A stretch of 54,034 nt of DNA from an uncultured Fidelibacterota bacterium (GTDB taxonomy: Bacteria > Fidelibacterota > UBA8477 > JABMPR01): contig CALBFA010000101.1 of assembly GCA_937888365.1 (NCBI GenBank), forward strand, positions 1 to 54,034. The letters run 5' to 3'. Below, piece after piece: positions 16,771 to 25,567 of this stretch. The position numbers and the translations under genes are program-made. Each line of letters starts with the position of its first letter. The stretch's first letter is position 1. Below the pieces are notes generated by a model. That model was not told the DNA's origin. It searched no databases and worked only from the letters and a program-made list of their open reading frames with translations.

Positions 16771-19104
16771 TTAAAATTGTTGTCCAAAAATAAAATGTAT
16801 TTCTGGAGATGTTAATCCATTTGGCTCTAGACCGAGTTTCTCTCTATCAAAGCCCCAGCCGAAATCTACTCCAATTAGGCCTAATGGTGGCATAATAATT
16901 CGGGCTCCAAAACCAGCCGAACGTTTTAAATTATTGATATCAATTTTATTCAAATCATCCCAAACGTTACCAGCTTCTGCAAAAGCAAGAAGGTACATCA
17001 TTGGATTAGGACTGAGTTGAAAGCGTGCTTCAAGGCTGTATTTCATACTTGCGACACCGCCAAAATATCCACCAATGGAGCGTTCAGGATATCCGCGTAA
17101 AGCCGATCCCCAAATGAGCCCTGCACCACCCATAAATAAATATTCATCGTATGGGATGATATACTTATCACCTTCTTTTAAGGATTTAAGATAGCCTGAT
17201 TCAAAATAACTCTTTAACGCGAGTTTATCTTTCCATAATGGTGTGTACCAATCAAGGGAAACATTTTGTTTAAAGAATGTTTCATTTCCGCCAAAACCAC
17301 TATACTTGGAAACCAAAGATAAAACGCTTCCGCCTGTTGGAAATTCCGGAGCGTTTCGAGAGTCACGTGTAATCGTCTGAGTTAAACTTATGCCCGATGT
17401 GTGCTCAATGTGGGCAGGATTAATTCTATTAAAAGTTGCCCAGTCATAAACTTTTGTCGTGTCATAATCATTGGTCATAGCTTGAAAAGCCCAACGGCCT
17501 CTAAAATAATTATCAGGGAATTTAAAACGGCGACCAAATGTTACAGAGCCACCCCTTGTATGAATATCATAAGGAGTATATGAGGTTGTCGACCCGAATG
17601 GATTAAATGTGTCGTTCCGAGAGCGATCCGAATCAAAAACACTGAAACCAACGAGGTTTGGCGTATTCATAAGCCAAGGTTCAACGTAGGAAATCGACGA
17701 TGATTGATAGCCGCCAGCTCTTTGAAAGCTAAATGATAATTGCTGACCAGAGCCGCGTAAATTCGGAAATTGGACGCCTACCGTACCGATAAAGCCATCA
17801 CGCTCACTATAACCAGCGGAAGCCGTAGCTGTACCTGTATGCTTCTCTTCAACAGTAAATTCAAGATCTATTTCCTCTTGACTAACGGGAACAACATCGG
17901 GGATAACATTAGCGAAATAATTAAGGATATAGACATCTCGTTGACTTCGCATAAGCGCCGTCCGGTTAAACAAATCACCAGGATAAACGCGCAATTCTCT
18001 TCGGATGACATTGTCCCATGTTTTATCATTGCCGACAATATTAATGCGGCGAATTTTTACAGGATTCATTTCGACAATTTCAACAGCGATGCTTACAGAA
18101 TCCGCCGATACAGGCACTTCAATTGGATTGACCTGGCAATAGAGATAGCCTTTGTCCATGTAGGCACCACGAACATATTGTTCAATATTCATCATCAATT
18201 CTTCAGAGTTATAAACATCTCCCTTTTCGATGCCTAAACCGCTCAGGATCATTTTATTGTCAAAAAGTGTATTCCCGCTGACAGTAATATCGCTGTAATG
18301 GTATTGTGGACCTTCATTGATTTCGATATCGAGGTACATCTTTTTATTGTCTTCGCCATAAGAAATCGTGTCATAAACAACTTCTGCATCGCGATACCCT
18401 AAACTACGATATAAATTCTCGATTGAGCGCATATCTTTTTCAAGATTTTCATCATTGTACTCATTCTCGACCCATATTTTCCACCAACGCTCTTCTTTTA
18501 CGTTTTCCATCGCTTTTTTAAGTTTGCGAGCAGATACTTCAGTATTCCCCTTAAAACTTATCTGATAAATTTTAACTTTTTCGTTTTCTGTAATTGTAAA
18601 AGTAATACCTCTAGAATTTTCTTTTTCTCCTTCAAACGTTGCAGGAACGACTTCTGCCAGAAGATACCCTTCTTTGAAGTATAGTTCTTTAATGAGACGC
18701 TGTGCCTCATAGACAACATGAGGTGATAGCACCTGCCCCGTTAAGAGGCCCAGTTCTTCTTCAATATCTTCAACTTTAATTTTTTTATTGCCTTTTAAAA
18801 CAACTTTGTCAAGACGAGGATATTCTTCAACGCTTATAATGAAGTAAACTCCCTCGGCTGTTTCTCTATCCATCAAGATTCTGATATCAGAGAAAATCTT
18901 CATGTTCCAGAGTTGGCGTATAGCATCGGCAATAATTTCTGTGTTTGCATACTCACCAACGCGCAAACCAGAGTTAATTTTTACGACATCTTCAGAAGCA
19001 GTTTTAACGCCAATTACTTCGACTGATGCAATCTTAACACGAGCTTGTTGCTGTGAGAATAATGTGGTTATCGATAAGATAACTAAGAATAATAACTTTT
19101 TCAT
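16771..19104 (-). CDS. bamA: Outer-membrane assembly factor BamA (777 aa)
   Basis: Core of the BAM machine that inserts beta-barrels into the outer membrane. Signal peptide 1-18, then about five POTRA domains (residues ~22-420; conserved starts such as VEVIGVKT, VVLKGNKKIK, ISFKGNTEVS, ITVSGNTLFD, INIVGNDKT) and a 16-strand barrel (~430-777) ending HFIFGQQF, a normal BamA terminal strand. SALRGYPERS contains the VRGF-like loop 6 motif of Omp85 proteins in RGY form. No frameshift or missing domain is seen. It follows uppS by 15 bases. Confidence 0.96.
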   Translation of the reverse strand: MKKLLFLVILSITTLFSQQQARVKIASVEVIGVKTASEDVVKINSGLRVGEYANTEIIADAIRQLWNMKIFSDIRILMDRETAEGVYFIISVEEYPRLDKVVLKGNKKIKVEDIEEELGLLTGQVLSPHVVYEAQRLIKELYFKEGYLLAEVVPATFEGEKENSRGITFTITENEKVKIYQISFKGNTEVSARKLKKAMENVKEERWWKIWVENEYNDENLEKDMRSIENLYRSLGYRDAEVVYDTISYGEDNKKMYLDIEINEGPQYHYSDITVSGNTLFDNKMILSGLGIEKGDVYNSEELMMNIEQYVRGAYMDKGYLYCQVNPIEVPVSADSVSIAVEIVEMNPVKIRRINIVGNDKTWDNVIRRELRVYPGDLFNRTALMRSQRDVYILNYFANVIPDVVPVSQEEIDLEFTVEEKHTGTATASAGYSERDGFIGTVGVQFPNLRGSGQQLSFSFQRAGGYQSSSISYVEPWLMNTPNLVGFSVFDSDRSRNDTFNPFGSTTSYTPYDIHTRGGSVTFGRRFKFPDNYFRGRWAFQAMTNDYDTTKVYDWATFNRINPAHIEHTSGISLTQTITRDSRNAPEFPTGGSVLSLVSKYSGFGGNETFFKQNVSLDWYTPLWKDKLALKSYFESGYLKSLKEGDKYIIPYDEYLFMGGAGLIWGSALRGYPERSIGGYFGGVASMKYSLEARFQLSPNPMMYLLAFAEAGNVWDDLNKIDINNLKRSAGFGARIIMPPLGLIGVDFGWGFDREKLGLEPNGLTSPEIHFIFGQQF

Positions 19105-19119
19105 TCGGGGATATACTGA

Positions 19120-19884
19120 CTAAGAGTTGATTTGTTCACTAACTTTTCCATATCTACGTTCGCGTGATTGATAATTTTCAAGTGCCTTTAAAAACGACAT
19201 CTCTCTAAATTCAGGCCAATATTCATTGGTTAAATAAATTTCCGTATAGGCCAATTGATACAACAAAAAATTGCTCAATCTAAATTCACCACTTGTTCGA
19301 ATCAGCAAGTCGGGATCATGCATTCCTTTTGTATAGAGATTGTCAGAAATCATATCTAAGGTTATGTCTTCTGGATTGATTTTATTTTCAAGCACATCTT
19401 TATTTATTTGTTTTACTGCATGCAATATTTCTTCTCGAGAGCTATAACTAATCGCAAGATTTAAATTCAATCCAGTGTTTTTGGATGTCGATTCAATTGC
19501 ATTTAATAAGCTTTTTTGAGGACCTTTTGGTAAATCATGAAGTTTTCCAATGACGGTGAGTCTGACATTATTTTTATTCAAATCATCTACTTCACCTTTA
19601 ATGGTTTCTACAAGAAGATTCATAAGTGCAGAGACTTCCATTTTGGGTCGATTCCAATTTTCACTCGAAAATGTATAGAGTGTCAATTCCTTAATACCCA
19701 ACTCTCCAGCCAACTCGGTAATGACCCGAACCGATTTCACACCTTCACGATGACCAAATACGCGAAGCGCACCATTTTTTTTAGCCCATCGACCGTTACC
19801 ATCCATGATGATAGCCACATGCTTGGGGAGGTTTCCGTGTTCTAATATTTGGTGTTTATATTTATCTAAATTCATTGCTATCAT
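19120..19884 (-). CDS. uppS: Undecaprenyl diphosphate synthase (251-254 aa)
   Basis: Cis-prenyltransferase that makes the C55 carrier for peptidoglycan and O-antigen precursors. IIMDGNGRWAKK carries the catalytic aspartate, GHREGVKSVR binds substrate, and RTSGEFRLSNFLLYQ and WPEF complete the signature. Two starts are possible: ATG 19884 (AAGGG only 2 bases upstream) and ATG 19875 (spacing 11); the second fits family length better. First gene of the envelope operon, about 20 bases downstream of the promoter at 19908-19936. Confidence 0.96.
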   Translation of the reverse strand: MIAMNLDKYKHQILEHGNLPKHVAIIMDGNGRWAKKNGALRVFGHREGVKSVRVITELAGELGIKELTLYTFSSENWNRPKMEVSALMNLLVETIKGEVDDLNKNNVRLTVIGKLHDLPKGPQKSLLNAIESTSKNTGLNLNLAISYSSREEILHAVKQINKDVLENKINPEDITLDMISDNLYTKGMHDPDLLIRTSGEFRLSNFLLYQLAYTEIYLTNEYWPEFREMSFLKALENYQSRERRYGKVSEQINS

Positions 19885-19907
19885 AGCCCTTGTTTTAAAA
19901 GCGCGGG

Positions 19908-19936
19908 AATATAGAAGAGGGCTTATAGCAAGTCAA
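19908..19936 (-). promoter_or_regulatory. Sigma70-type promoter of the uppS envelope operon
   Basis: Minus strand TTGACT (19936-19931), exactly 17 bases, then TATATT (19913-19908), followed by the GC-rich CCCGCGC in an otherwise AT-rich area. It is the best candidate to drive the whole 5810-19884 gene run. Confidence 0.75.
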
Positions 19937-19951
19937 GCTACAGAAGCCCTC
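19917..19951. promoter_or_regulatory. Interrupted palindrome centred on the uppS -35 element
   Basis: Outer arms GAGGGCTT (19917-19924) and AAGCCCTC (19944-19951), inner arms TAGC (19926-19929) and GCTA (19937-19940), with the -35 hexamer lying in the 7-base centre. It could be an operator, or the terminator hairpin of mrp, whose stop is about 70 bases upstream; no T-run follows the hairpin on the minus strand, which argues against an intrinsic terminator. Confidence 0.5.
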
Positions 19952-20022
19952 CAAACGTTTGAAATTCATATTCTTAGATGAAGATAAATTTGCGTAATTC
20001 TTCATCCAATAATTAATATTTT

Positions 20023-21060
20023 TTACTTATTTTCGACGGCTGAAACAATTGATTTTGCAATTTCTACAAATACTTTTGCTTCAACAGAATCAGGAAATGA
20101 TAAGACAATTGGTTCACCTTTTTCGGCAGACTCCATTACTTTCTCATTTAGCGGTACACGTCCAAATAGAGGAATCTCCAACCGTATACTTTCTTTTTCG
20201 CCACCGCCTCGACTAAATATTTCTGATTTATGGCCACATTCTGTACATAAATGATAGCTCATATTTTCAATGATTCCTAAGATAGGCGTGTTCACCTTCG
20301 AAAACATATTGGCACCGCGTTGGACATCGATTAAAGCTAAATCTTGCGGTGTCGTAACGATGACAGCGCCTGATAGCTCGAGTTGCTGCGTTAGGGTCAA
20401 TTGAACGTCGCCAGTCCCAGGCGGCAAGTCCATAATAAGATAATCGAGTGGGCCCCAGGCAACGTCGTATATAAACTGAGACACCATTTTTGAAACCATC
20501 GCACCGCGCCATATTACAGGACTATCATTGCCTAAAATAAACCCAAGTGACATAAGCTCAATTCCGTATTTTTTAAGGGGAAGCAAACGATTCCCTTCTA
20601 AAATTTTAGGGACTTCAGAAATACCCATTGTTATAGGCAAACTTGGTCCAAAGACATCTAAATCAAGTAAACCAACTTTAAAACCTTCCTTAGAAAGAGC
20701 CGCCGCTAAATTTGCTGCTACCGTTGATTTACCAACGCCACCTTTTCCTGAAGCGACAGCAATCGTATGCTTGATATTGGCTAATTTTTGACTGCTCCCT
20801 ATCGTACCAGTTCCCGATGCTTGAGTCGTTTGCTCTAAAGCAAATCGTACATCATTCAAACCCTCATTTTTTAAAACTTCTAAAATTTCTTTTTGAACTC
20901 GACTCTTAATATCATCATCATTTGAAGCGAGTTTGAGCATAATCGTTACGCCTTCATCCGAGATTTCAACATCTTTGATGACGCCAAATGAAACTATATC
21001 ACGACTATAGCCAGGGTATTTTATCTGTTTTAATATTTCTAATATTTTATCTTTTGACAT
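20023..21060 (-). CDS. mrp: Mrp/ApbC-type iron-sulfur cluster carrier ATPase (345 aa)
   Basis: P-loop NTPase that binds and delivers Fe-S clusters. The N-terminal MIP18/DUF59 domain covers residues 1-~85; after a linker, ASGKGGVGKST is the deviant Walker A, DLDVFGPSLP the switch region, DLPPGTGD the Walker B area, and LCTECGH the CxxC that bridges a cluster in the dimer. Full length for the family. ATG 21060 has AGGAG. A TATATT -10-like box at 21100-21105 followed by GCCGCG is its probable promoter. Confidence 0.95.
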   Translation of the reverse strand: MSKDKILEILKQIKYPGYSRDIVSFGVIKDVEISDEGVTIMLKLASNDDDIKSRVQKEILEVLKNEGLNDVRFALEQTTQASGTGTIGSSQKLANIKHTIAVASGKGGVGKSTVAANLAAALSKEGFKVGLLDLDVFGPSLPITMGISEVPKILEGNRLLPLKKYGIELMSLGFILGNDSPVIWRGAMVSKMVSQFIYDVAWGPLDYLIMDLPPGTGDVQLTLTQQLELSGAVIVTTPQDLALIDVQRGANMFSKVNTPILGIIENMSYHLCTECGHKSEIFSRGGGEKESIRLEIPLFGRVPLNEKVMESAEKGEPIVLSFPDSVEAKVFVEIAKSIVSAVENK

Positions 21061-21099
21061 TATATTACTCTCCTAAAACTGTTTTTAAAAAATCGCGGC

Positions 21100-21105
21100 A
21101 ATATA
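21100..21105 (-). promoter_or_regulatory. Candidate -10 element of mrp with GC-rich discriminator
   Basis: Minus-strand TTCTATATTGCCGCG matches TTCTATATTCCCGCG of the uppS promoter at all but one base. No good -35 hexamer is visible at 16-18 bases. Confidence 0.4.
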
Positions 21106-21208
21106 GAATTCAATCATGCTAATGCTATTTTTATTCAACCGCATACTGTTTATTTCACACCATAAAATTCGTCTTTATGATGCATCAAACGCATCGCTGT
21201 TTATTAAA

Positions 21209-21240
21209 AAAAACCTCTGATGTGATAATCAGAGGTTTTT
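21209..21240 (-). terminator. Terminator after the His/Gly-rich secreted protein
   Basis: 12-bp inverted repeat AAAAACCTCTGA/TCAGAGGTTTTT with an 8-base loop, about 20 bases beyond the stop codon of the neighbouring minus-strand gene. Symmetric A and T runs allow function in both directions. Confidence 0.85.
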
Positions 21241-21261
21241 AGAATTAATTTATGGATTGAA

Positions 21262-22176
21262 TTATTTTAATAAAGTAATGCGGCTACTCGAAACTGAATT
21301 TCCAGTTTGAATTCTGTAGAAGTACACACCTGAAGGAACGGAATTCCCCAAATAATTTTTGCCATCCCAGGTAAAATTATAATTTCCTTTAGTGTAGCCT
21401 TGGTTCACAAGATTTTTTATCTGATGTCCTGTTATATCATAAATAGAAACATCGAGATTACCATCCTGTAAGAGTTCAATCGAAATATCAGTCGATGGAT
21501 TAAATGGATTTGGACTATTTTCATGATGTCCGATGGACGATCCGACAACGCGTCTAGGCATCATTCCGCCACCCTGCATAGGTCCTAATTCTCGCCAAAC
21601 TGCTCCATTAAGCATTGTGACAACAACGACATCCATGTCCCACATGGGAGCATTTTCCATTAATGCACCTGTGATTGTTATCTCAGCGCCAGCTTCTGGA
21701 AGCATTAATGTGCTGTCAGCTGGTTGAAACCAAGGAGGTCCAAAATTTAAGACGTAATCTTCCATGCCATCTGCATCTGTATCGAGAAAATAAACAGCTC
21801 TTAGACTATCGTTTTCATGTAAAATTTCATGATCAACGGTATTGTGTGAAGCTTCCATGTAATCAGTTTCATGATGTGACGTACCATGCTGATGATTTCC
21901 TTCTTGTCCGCCGCCCACAAAAGTGCTATCCCATTCATGGCAACCACCTGTAGAATCATCATGAAATCCCCACGCAATAGAATCAATCATGACGGTTCCA
22001 GACAAATCAACAAAGATTAGAGAGTCCGGGTGCATTCCACCGTGACCACCACCAGGACCATCATGATTTCCACCATGTCCACCGCCAGGGCCACCATGTC
22101 CTTGCGCTAAAACACTTCCAGCGGATGAAAATGCAAATACCAAAAACAACGTACATAATTTTCTTAAATTCAACAT
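21262..22176 (-). CDS. His/Gly-rich secreted protein with T9SS sorting domain (304 aa)
   Basis: ATG 22176 is chosen over the longer frame because AAAGGA lies 7-8 bases upstream and it starts a signal peptide (1-25, SVLAQ). Residues 26-50 are repeats of GHGG/GGGHGG, and a second histidine-dense stretch (HQHGTSHHETDYMEASH) lies at about 115-135, suggesting metal binding. The middle contains FVDLSGTV and YFLDTDADGMEDYVLNFGPPW, then ITITGA, a pattern of small beta-rich domains found in secreted proteins of related phyla. The last ~75 residues (NSPNPFNPSTDISI ... SSSRITLLK) are a T9SS type A sorting domain. Function unknown; it is monocistronic, flanked by its own promoter and terminator. Confidence 0.85.
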   Translation of the reverse strand: MLNLRKLCTLFLVFAFSSAGSVLAQGHGGPGGGHGGNHDGPGGGHGGMHPDSLIFVDLSGTVMIDSIAWGFHDDSTGGCHEWDSTFVGGGQEGNHQHGTSHHETDYMEASHNTVDHEILHENDSLRAVYFLDTDADGMEDYVLNFGPPWFQPADSTLMLPEAGAEITITGALMENAPMWDMDVVVVTMLNGAVWRELGPMQGGGMMPRRVVGSSIGHHENSPNPFNPSTDISIELLQDGNLDVSIYDITGHQIKNLVNQGYTKGNYNFTWDGKNYLGNSVPSGVYFYRIQTGNSVSSSRITLLK

Positions 22177-22203
22177 GATTGAGTCCTTTTTACTTTTGAC
22201 CTT

Positions 22204-22232
22204 AATATAATTTTTATAAACATATTGCGTAA
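22204..22232 (-). promoter_or_regulatory. Candidate promoter of the His/Gly-rich secreted protein
   Basis: Minus strand TTACGC (22232-22227), 17-base spacer, TATATT (22209-22204), then AAGGTC. Confidence 0.4.
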
Positions 22233-22323
22233 AATATATTGATTTCTGGGACATTCGCTATTTTATTGTTTTCAAAATATATAACAAATGAGTATCATAA
22301 AAGTTGAAGAGCATGAAGGCGAT

Positions 22324-23586
22324 TTACTTCAATGTCTGCGCTTTGAAATGATCAAACGTCGTGCGTCTAGATTTAATTTTAACAAGAATACCATCGTCTG
22401 TATATTCGATGTTTAAGACTTCTGTAGCTTCATGGAGATTTGCTAGGAGTTTTTGTTGGTCGTATTTTAGAGTGAGCGTGCCTTCGATATACTTCTCTTT
22501 AACAGCTTCCATGATTTTATTTTCTAGCTCAAGAATATTAACCTGTTGTGTTACAGAAATGGGAATCGCATGAGGATTCTGCTTTAAAATGTTTTTTAGA
22601 ACAGAGGCATCTTCTACAAGGTCAATTTTATTAAAAATAACCACTTCAGCTCGGTCTTTAGCATCAATTTCTAGTAATACTTCGTTGACAGTATCAATAT
22701 GTGCACTGTAATTCAAGGAACTCACATCGATAACTTTTAAGATTAAATCGGCGTCCAAAACTTCTTGAAGTGTGGAACGGAAGGAAGCTACCAGTCCATG
22801 AGGTAGTTTACGAATGAAACCAACTGTATCGCTAATTAGGAGTTCATAACCTTGAACCTGAATATTGCGAATCGTTGTGTCCAATGTCGCAAAAAGTTTA
22901 TCTTCAACTAAGACATCCGCATCGCTGAAAAGATTCATCAACGACGATTTTCCAGCATTGGTATAGCCCACTAAAGCAATTTTAAAAATATCATCACGAT
23001 TTTTTCGTCGCGTATTCCGTTGCTCGGCAATTTTCTTTAACTCTTCTTTATTTTTCGCAATTTTATCTCGAATCAAGCGACGGTCAATCTCAATCTGAGT
23101 CTCCCCCATACCCCCACGCGTTCCAATACCACCTCGTTGGCGTTCCAAGTGAGTCCATTGGCGAGTAAGACGAGGAAGTTGATACTGCAATAGGGCCAGT
23201 TCGACTTGGGTCTTAGCCTCTTTGGTTCGCGCATGTTTTGCAAAAATATCAAGAATAACTTGGCTTCTATCAATAAGCTTCGTTTCTTCAAATATGCTCT
23301 GCAAATTTTTAGTCTGTGCGGCAGTTAATTCATCATCAAAAACAACAACATCAATGTCCAACATATCAATCATTGCTTTTATTTCGTCAGCTTTGCCTTT
23401 TCCGACATAAAGTCCCTTATGAGCCACTGCCCGTTTTTGAGTCATGGAATCAATGACTTTCCCTCCAGCAGTTTTAACGAGGAGTTCTAATTCAGCCAAG
23501 TTTTCTTCAACTTCTGCTTCGGTTTTACTACCAATTATAACACCAATTAATAAAACGCGTTCGATTCTAGCCTCTGTTTTAAGCAT
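22324..23586 (-). CDS. hflX: Ribosome-associated GTPase HflX (420 aa)
   Basis: GTPase that binds the 50S subunit and helps split stalled or damaged ribosomes. The N-terminal HflX domain ends in the glycine-rich RQRGGIGTRGGMGETQIE; the G domain has GYTNAGKSSLMN (P-loop), DTVGFIRKLPHGLVASF (G3) and NKID (G4). It is the last gene of the yajC-hflX operon; its ATG and the upstream stop share an 8-base overlap. No intrinsic terminator is visible in 22255-22323. Confidence 0.96.
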   Translation of the reverse strand: MLKTEARIERVLLIGVIIGSKTEAEVEENLAELELLVKTAGGKVIDSMTQKRAVAHKGLYVGKGKADEIKAMIDMLDIDVVVFDDELTAAQTKNLQSIFEETKLIDRSQVILDIFAKHARTKEAKTQVELALLQYQLPRLTRQWTHLERQRGGIGTRGGMGETQIEIDRRLIRDKIAKNKEELKKIAEQRNTRRKNRDDIFKIALVGYTNAGKSSLMNLFSDADVLVEDKLFATLDTTIRNIQVQGYELLISDTVGFIRKLPHGLVASFRSTLQEVLDADLILKVIDVSSLNYSAHIDTVNEVLLEIDAKDRAEVVIFNKIDLVEDASVLKNILKQNPHAIPISVTQQVNILELENKIMEAVKEKYIEGTLTLKYDQQKLLANLHEATEVLNIEYTDDGILVKIKSRRTTFDHFKAQTLK

Positions 23587-25549
23587 CTAATTTTTTCCCA
23601 TTTCCTCGTGCAATTATAGTCTCGGCCAACCATAGAATTCCCAGCAAAATAAATAGTATTGGCCATAATAATTGATTATTGCGCGACATGATAACTTGAT
23701 CTTTAAGCGGATATTGAGCATCCAGAAGATACGCTTCTAAATCTGGATTTTCGTTAATATTCGCTGTTAATTCTGATGGTTTACAATTGACAGCAATCGT
23801 TTCCAAATGCTGATTTCCCCTGAATAATTGATAAAAACCAGGTGTCTCAGTCCTCACGATAGAAACGTTCCCGGCATCATTTAACACCGCATAAACAATC
23901 TGTTCCTTGGGCAGACGGACTTGAAAGCCGTCATCAGAATTAGCATAATTAATGGGATGAAAATCGAGTGAATCTCCGACCCATTGATTTAATCGACGCA
24001 TTTGTCCTTGTGGTAAAATTTGATGCACCCAATTTTGAATCTGAGGTAAAAAATATCCGGAACGAAGCAAATTGGATTTATCAATCGAAACATCTGCGTT
24101 TACCCAAATTGCCTTCGTTTTTTGACTCGACATCATCGTAATAAATGGGAATCCGTCTGAATATTGAGCGATGACTTCTTGTGTATTTGTGCCGGAATTA
24201 TACCCTGTATAACGCTCTTTAATTAAAACTCTTTCATTCATGATGGCTATTGCGAAGGGCTTAATCAACAATTCATAATATCCAGATGAAACCGCTGAAA
24301 TTGGATAGTTGACACGGGTCTCTGTTTTTTCATCCATGGCTTTCCTATTAAACAAATAAGCGAAGGATTTATGTAGAGGACCCAAAATTATAAAACTTCC
24401 ACCCTGATTTGCATATTGCTTCCATGTATTGTCTGAAACAGGAATCTCATCCGAATTACCTGAAATGATGAGGACATCCGTTACGGATAAATCAAGGGGC
24501 TCGGAGATGAGTTGAATATTCAATTTAATATTACTTCCCGATGTTTTTAAAGCCTGAGAAATCAATGTCCAATAATTTATATCGATGGCTTTAGCAGCGA
24601 CTGTCACTCGAATTTCAGGACGGGCGTTAAGCGAAAAATAAAGCTGATTATTTACGTAATTGTCATCTTCATTGAGACGTACAATACCTTCGATAATTCC
24701 CGATGTTTTTATTTCTGTACTCATCCGACCTATTGCTGTCTCATTTTCTTTTATTTCTAATGCTGTGCTGGAAACGCGGTTTCCATTAAGCAGTAAATCG
24801 CTATTTGAGATACTATTGCTGTTTGATGAAACAGGAAATCTTATGTCTAATATTTGTCCGGGATTTAAGATTTGATTCGGAAGTTCCACTGACTCAATAC
24901 CCATATCCGCGGCATAATTTGAATTCCTTGAAATATATTTTACATCCCAAGATTTGATTACTTCAGCGAAATCATCGAAATAGATATCGCCGTCACTTAT
25001 GATAATGAGTTCTTTTGAAGGATATTTTGAAACATCCATTTTTCGGCCGATAAAAGACATCCACGACTGAATCGACTGACTAAAAAACGTCGGTTTAATG
25101 TCAGATATTTCATTCGTTATCATTGTATCGCCAAGAGAACAAAAGATGAGATTTCCACCGCTACGTTGCAGATTTTTAAGTTCTTGGACATCATTTTCAA
25201 AGATTTTAGAATTAAAATAGCCCAACATACTGGCTGTATTATCCATCAACACGATAGATAATCGACCACTTGACGTGTCTAAAACATCGGCATTTCCGTG
25301 AAATACGGGTTGAGCGAATGCCAATATTAAAATGAGAAGCATGAGTATGCGTAAAATGAGCAGGATTATTTGCTTTAGATTAATGCGTTTGAGGGCGTCA
25401 TCTTCAATCATTTTAAGAAATTTCAATGATGAAAACTCCATCTTTTTTGCATTGCGTTTGCTCAATAAATGAATCGCTAAGGGTCCCAAAATAATTGGGA
25501 GAAACCACAATATTGCTGGATTTAAGAAACTAAACACTGAATGAAGCAA
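23579..25549 (-). CDS. BatA-type membrane protein with von Willebrand-like domain (about 652-656 aa)
   Basis: The N-terminus (FLNPAILWFLPIILGPLAIHLLSKR, i.e. FLNPAILWF then IHLLSKRNAKK) and the next helix (LLILRILMLLILILAFAQPVF) are the aerotolerance-regulator BatA N-terminal domain. A vWA-like fold follows with DNTASM in place of the usual DxSxS metal site. The long middle is periplasmic and beta-rich, and one last helix lies near the C-terminus (LLWPILFILLGILWLAETI). Such proteins occur in moxR/bat clusters, but no MoxR ATPase is nearby. There is no ATG: candidates are TTG 25549 and GTG 25537, the latter matching the family N-terminus; neither has a clear ribosome binding site. Confidence 0.8.
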   Translation of the reverse strand: MLHSVFSFLNPAILWFLPIILGPLAIHLLSKRNAKKMEFSSLKFLKMIEDDALKRINLKQIILLILRILMLLILILAFAQPVFHGNADVLDTSSGRLSIVLMDNTASMLGYFNSKIFENDVQELKNLQRSGGNLIFCSLGDTMITNEISDIKPTFFSQSIQSWMSFIGRKMDVSKYPSKELIIISDGDIYFDDFAEVIKSWDVKYISRNSNYAADMGIESVELPNQILNPGQILDIRFPVSSNSNSISNSDLLLNGNRVSSTALEIKENETAIGRMSTEIKTSGIIEGIVRLNEDDNYVNNQLYFSLNARPEIRVTVAAKAIDINYWTLISQALKTSGSNIKLNIQLISEPLDLSVTDVLIISGNSDEIPVSDNTWKQYANQGGSFIILGPLHKSFAYLFNRKAMDEKTETRVNYPISAVSSGYYELLIKPFAIAIMNERVLIKERYTGYNSGTNTQEVIAQYSDGFPFITMMSSQKTKAIWVNADVSIDKSNLLRSGYFLPQIQNWVHQILPQGQMRRLNQWVGDSLDFHPINYANSDDGFQVRLPKEQIVYAVLNDAGNVSIVRTETPGFYQLFRGNQHLETIAVNCKPSELTANINENPDLEAYLLDAQYPLKDQVIMSRNNQLLWPILFILLGILWLAETIIARGNGKKLDA

Positions 25550-25567
25550 TCAGCATAAAAATAGGTA

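Noticed and set aside
17770-18237. 155-codon plus-strand frame inside bamA
   Set aside because: Antisense shadow of the POTRA region.
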